Virus record (IMG/VR): IMGVR_UViG_3300012920_000178
Location: 1-29,156 of that record
Length of the DNA stretch: 29,156 bases
DNA from: a virus
Direction: 5' to 3' (one strand)
Both the position numbers and the translations under genes were made by a program. The notes below the pieces were generated by a model, which was not told where the DNA came from, ran no database searches, and saw only the letters and a program-made list of their open reading frames with translations. Below, piece after piece: positions 27,535 to 29,156 of the stretch (within the stretch, counting starts at the first letter, position 1; each line of letters begins with the position of its first letter).

Positions 27535-29156
27535 ATGGGAGGTGATATTGTCCAATCATTAGTAGCAGGAGCAATAGCTTTTGTTACAAGTGGTGGTAAT
27601 ATATATGCAGCAATAGGAGCAGCTGTTATGACTTATGCATCTATAAAGTTAGCTCCAAAACCTAAAGTACCTGATTTAGAACCTTTTAATAATCTGTCTG
27701 AAAGCGACAGAAAACAATCATTTAGACAGGCGATAACTACTAGAAAAATAGTTTATGGTAAAATAAGAGTAGGTGGTCCAATAGTGTTTTTAGAATCTAC
27801 TGCTGATGGCTCTACAGAAAATGTATTTTTACACATGATTGTTATATCTGCATCACATGAAATAAATAGCTTTCAAGAATATTATATTAATGGAAATAAA
27901 ATTTTACCTAGTCAGTTAGATGCTGATGGTAATGTAAATGATTCAAGCACTCCTTATTTTGATGGCACAACTTCTTTTGTAAGAATACAAAAAGCAACAG
28001 GCTCAGCACTCCAACCTGCAAATGCAGATTTAATAAGTGAATCTGGAGGACTTTGGACAAGTGATCATAAATTATCTGGTATTGCCTATGTATATTTAAG
28101 ATTTAGATTTAATAGAGATTTATGGAGTGGTATTCCTCAATTTGCTTGTGTTATTGAAGGTAAAAAAATACTTGACCCAAGAACAGGAGTTACTGCATAT
28201 AGTAGAAATCCTGCATTAATATTAAGAGATTATATGACTGACACATTAGGAATGGCGATGTCAGGCTCTAAAATAGATAGTACATCAGTAAATACAGCAG
28301 CGAATATTTGTGATGAAACACAAGCATTAGCTAGTGGAGGAACAGAATTAAGATACACAGGTGATGGAATGATTGACACAGGAGTAACCCCAAGACAAAA
28401 TATAAATGATATATTAACTGCTATGTCTGGTGTTTTAACTTACTCTAATGGTCAGTTTAAAATGTTTGCAGCTAGTACTTCAACTGCTACTATCACATTA
28501 GATGAAAATGATGTTATAGGAGAATTAACTACACAAGCTAGATTATCAAGAAAAGATAATTTTAATTCAATTAAAGGAAAGTTTTTATCAGAAGACACTG
28601 AATGGGAGCAAACAGACTATCCATCTTTAAGTCCTACTACTTTTATAGATGAAGATAATGGAGAAACGATTTTCAGAGATTTTGATTTACCTTTTACTAC
28701 ATCACAAACAATGGCACAAAGAATAGCTAAAATACAACTATATTTAGCTAGACAACCTTTGACTGTAACTGGAACTTTTAAATGTACTGCATTTGCTTTA
28801 GACAATAATGATTTAGTAAAAATAACAAATGCCAGATATGGTTGGAATGAAAAAGTATTTAGAGTATCTTCTTGGAGTTTTGATTCTGGCAGTAATGGTG
28901 TTCAGGTAAGAATGACATTAGTGGAATATTCAGCAAGTGCGTATTCTTGGTCTACCACCGAAGAACAAGCATTAGCAGATGCTCCGAATACCACCTTGCC
29001 TAATGCGTTTACAGTCGCACCTCCTACAAATTTACAAGCAGTAGAAAATCTAGTTGTAGCAAGAGATAATTCTAGGTTAGCATCAAGTTTAGATATTTCT
29101 TTTACTGAATCTGTAGATGCTAGAGTAACAGGATATGAAACTGAATTTAAATTAAC
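27535..29156 (+). CDS. J-like host-specificity / tail tip protein (GTA gp15-like), 3' end cut by window
   Basis: The frame is open from ATG 27535 to the window edge (540 codons). It begins with a glycine- and alanine-rich, partly hydrophobic segment (V-A-G-A-I-A-F-V-T-S-G-G) then L-A-P-K-P-K-V-P-D-L. R-Q-A-I-T-T-R-K-I-V-Y-G-K-I-R-V-G-G-P-I-V matches the start of J-like tail tip proteins. Later parts include R-N-P-A-L-I-L-R-D-Y-M-T-D, a tail_3-like region with I-L-T-A-M-S-G-V-L-T-Y-S-N-G-Q-F, F-N-S-I-K-G-K-F, and the beginning of a fibronectin-like domain (A-P-P-T-N-L-Q-A-V-E-N). It is the receptor-contacting end of the tail. GGAGGG precedes the ATG. Confidence 0.88.
   Translation, partial: MGGDIVQSLVAGAIAFVTSGGNIYAAIGAAVMTYASIKLAPKPKVPDLEPFNNLSESDRKQSFRQAITTRKIVYGKIRVGGPIVFLESTADGSTENVFLHMIVISASHEINSFQEYYINGNKILPSQLDADGNVNDSSTPYFDGTTSFVRIQKATGSALQPANADLISESGGLWTSDHKLSGIAYVYLRFRFNRDLWSGIPQFACVIEGKKILDPRTGVTAYSRNPALILRDYMTDTLGMAMSGSKIDSTSVNTAANICDETQALASGGTELRYTGDGMIDTGVTPRQNINDILTAMSGVLTYSNGQFKMFAASTSTATITLDENDVIGELTTQARLSRKDNFNSIKGKFLSEDTEWEQTDYPSLSPTTFIDEDNGETIFRDFDLPFTTSQTMAQRIAKIQLYLARQPLTVTGTFKCTAFALDNNDLVKITNARYGWNEKVFRVSSWSFDSGSNGVQVRMTLVEYSASAYSWSTTEEQALADAPNTTLPNAFTVAPPTNLQAVENLVVARDNSRLASSLDISFTESVDARVTGYETEFKL

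Noticed and set aside
16658-29156. The whole structural block as a bacterial gene transfer agent.
   Set aside because: Tail genes are GTA-like, but the window also carries a phage replication protein, a base-modification operon and moron-like genes, as expected of an active phage rather than a domesticated GTA cluster.
1-29156. tRNA genes, CRISPR arrays, insertion sequences and attachment sites.
   Set aside because: No cloverleaf, no regularly spaced repeats, no transposase or integrase, and no convincing duplicated core were seen by eye; a computational scan was not possible.

Overview
The window is a piece of a tailed double-stranded DNA phage (or prophage) genome with siphovirus-type structural genes. 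It is very AT-rich, codes almost without gaps, and its genes typically touch or overlap by 1-16 bases. The gene set resembles marine phages of AT-rich bacteria, for example SAR11-type hosts. It combines a T7-like primase-helicase, HK97-type head genes, gene-transfer-agent (GTA)-like tail genes and small conserved marine-phage proteins. The host is inferred from composition and gene families only. No integrase, lysis gene, tRNA or CRISPR array was seen.

Bases 1-4359 hold a chain of overlapping genes that looks like a DNA base hypermodification pathway. In order these are a ParB-fold protein, a TET/JBP-family 2-oxoglutarate/Fe(II) dioxygenase, a stand-alone class II glutamine amidotransferase, a GNAT acetyltransferase, an alpha-helical protein of the aGPT-PPlase / 5-hmdU-DNA-kinase helical family, and a small P-loop kinase. 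The simplest reading is oxidation of a base in DNA, phosphorylation of the new hydroxymethyl group, then amination and/or acylation. Substrate and product cannot be read from sequence. No dUMP-hydroxymethylase-like gene is visible, so the oxidised base probably arises in polymeric DNA.

Bases 4366-5615 carry small unknown and membrane proteins, one of which appears frameshifted. A primase-helicase follows (5722-7488). It converges on a minus-strand pair, a DUF932 protein and a small partner (7485-8686). Bases 8764-15986 run rightward: a small basic protein, a zinc ribbon, terminase small and large subunits, a portal with extra C-terminal domains, a MuF protein fused to a metallopeptidase-like domain, and small membrane proteins. 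They end at a two-way terminator (about 15985-16025). A single minus-strand gene (16039-16524) is inserted there. Its upstream region has the same promoter-like layout as the DUF932 gene.

Bases 16658-29156 hold the second morphogenesis block: prohead protease, major capsid protein, decoration-like protein, connectors, tail completion proteins, tail tube, tail-assembly chaperones, tape measure, distal tail and hub proteins, a cysteine-peptidase-like protein and the start of a J-like tail-tip protein cut by the window edge. The two chaperone reading frames appear to be joined by a -1 frameshift at A_AAA_AAG. A 23-residue cationic amphipathic peptide gene lies between the tail completion genes.

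The most interesting parts are the base-modification operon, the chaperone frameshift site, the cationic micro-peptide, the paired minus-strand promoter modules, and enzyme-like domains grafted onto structural proteins.
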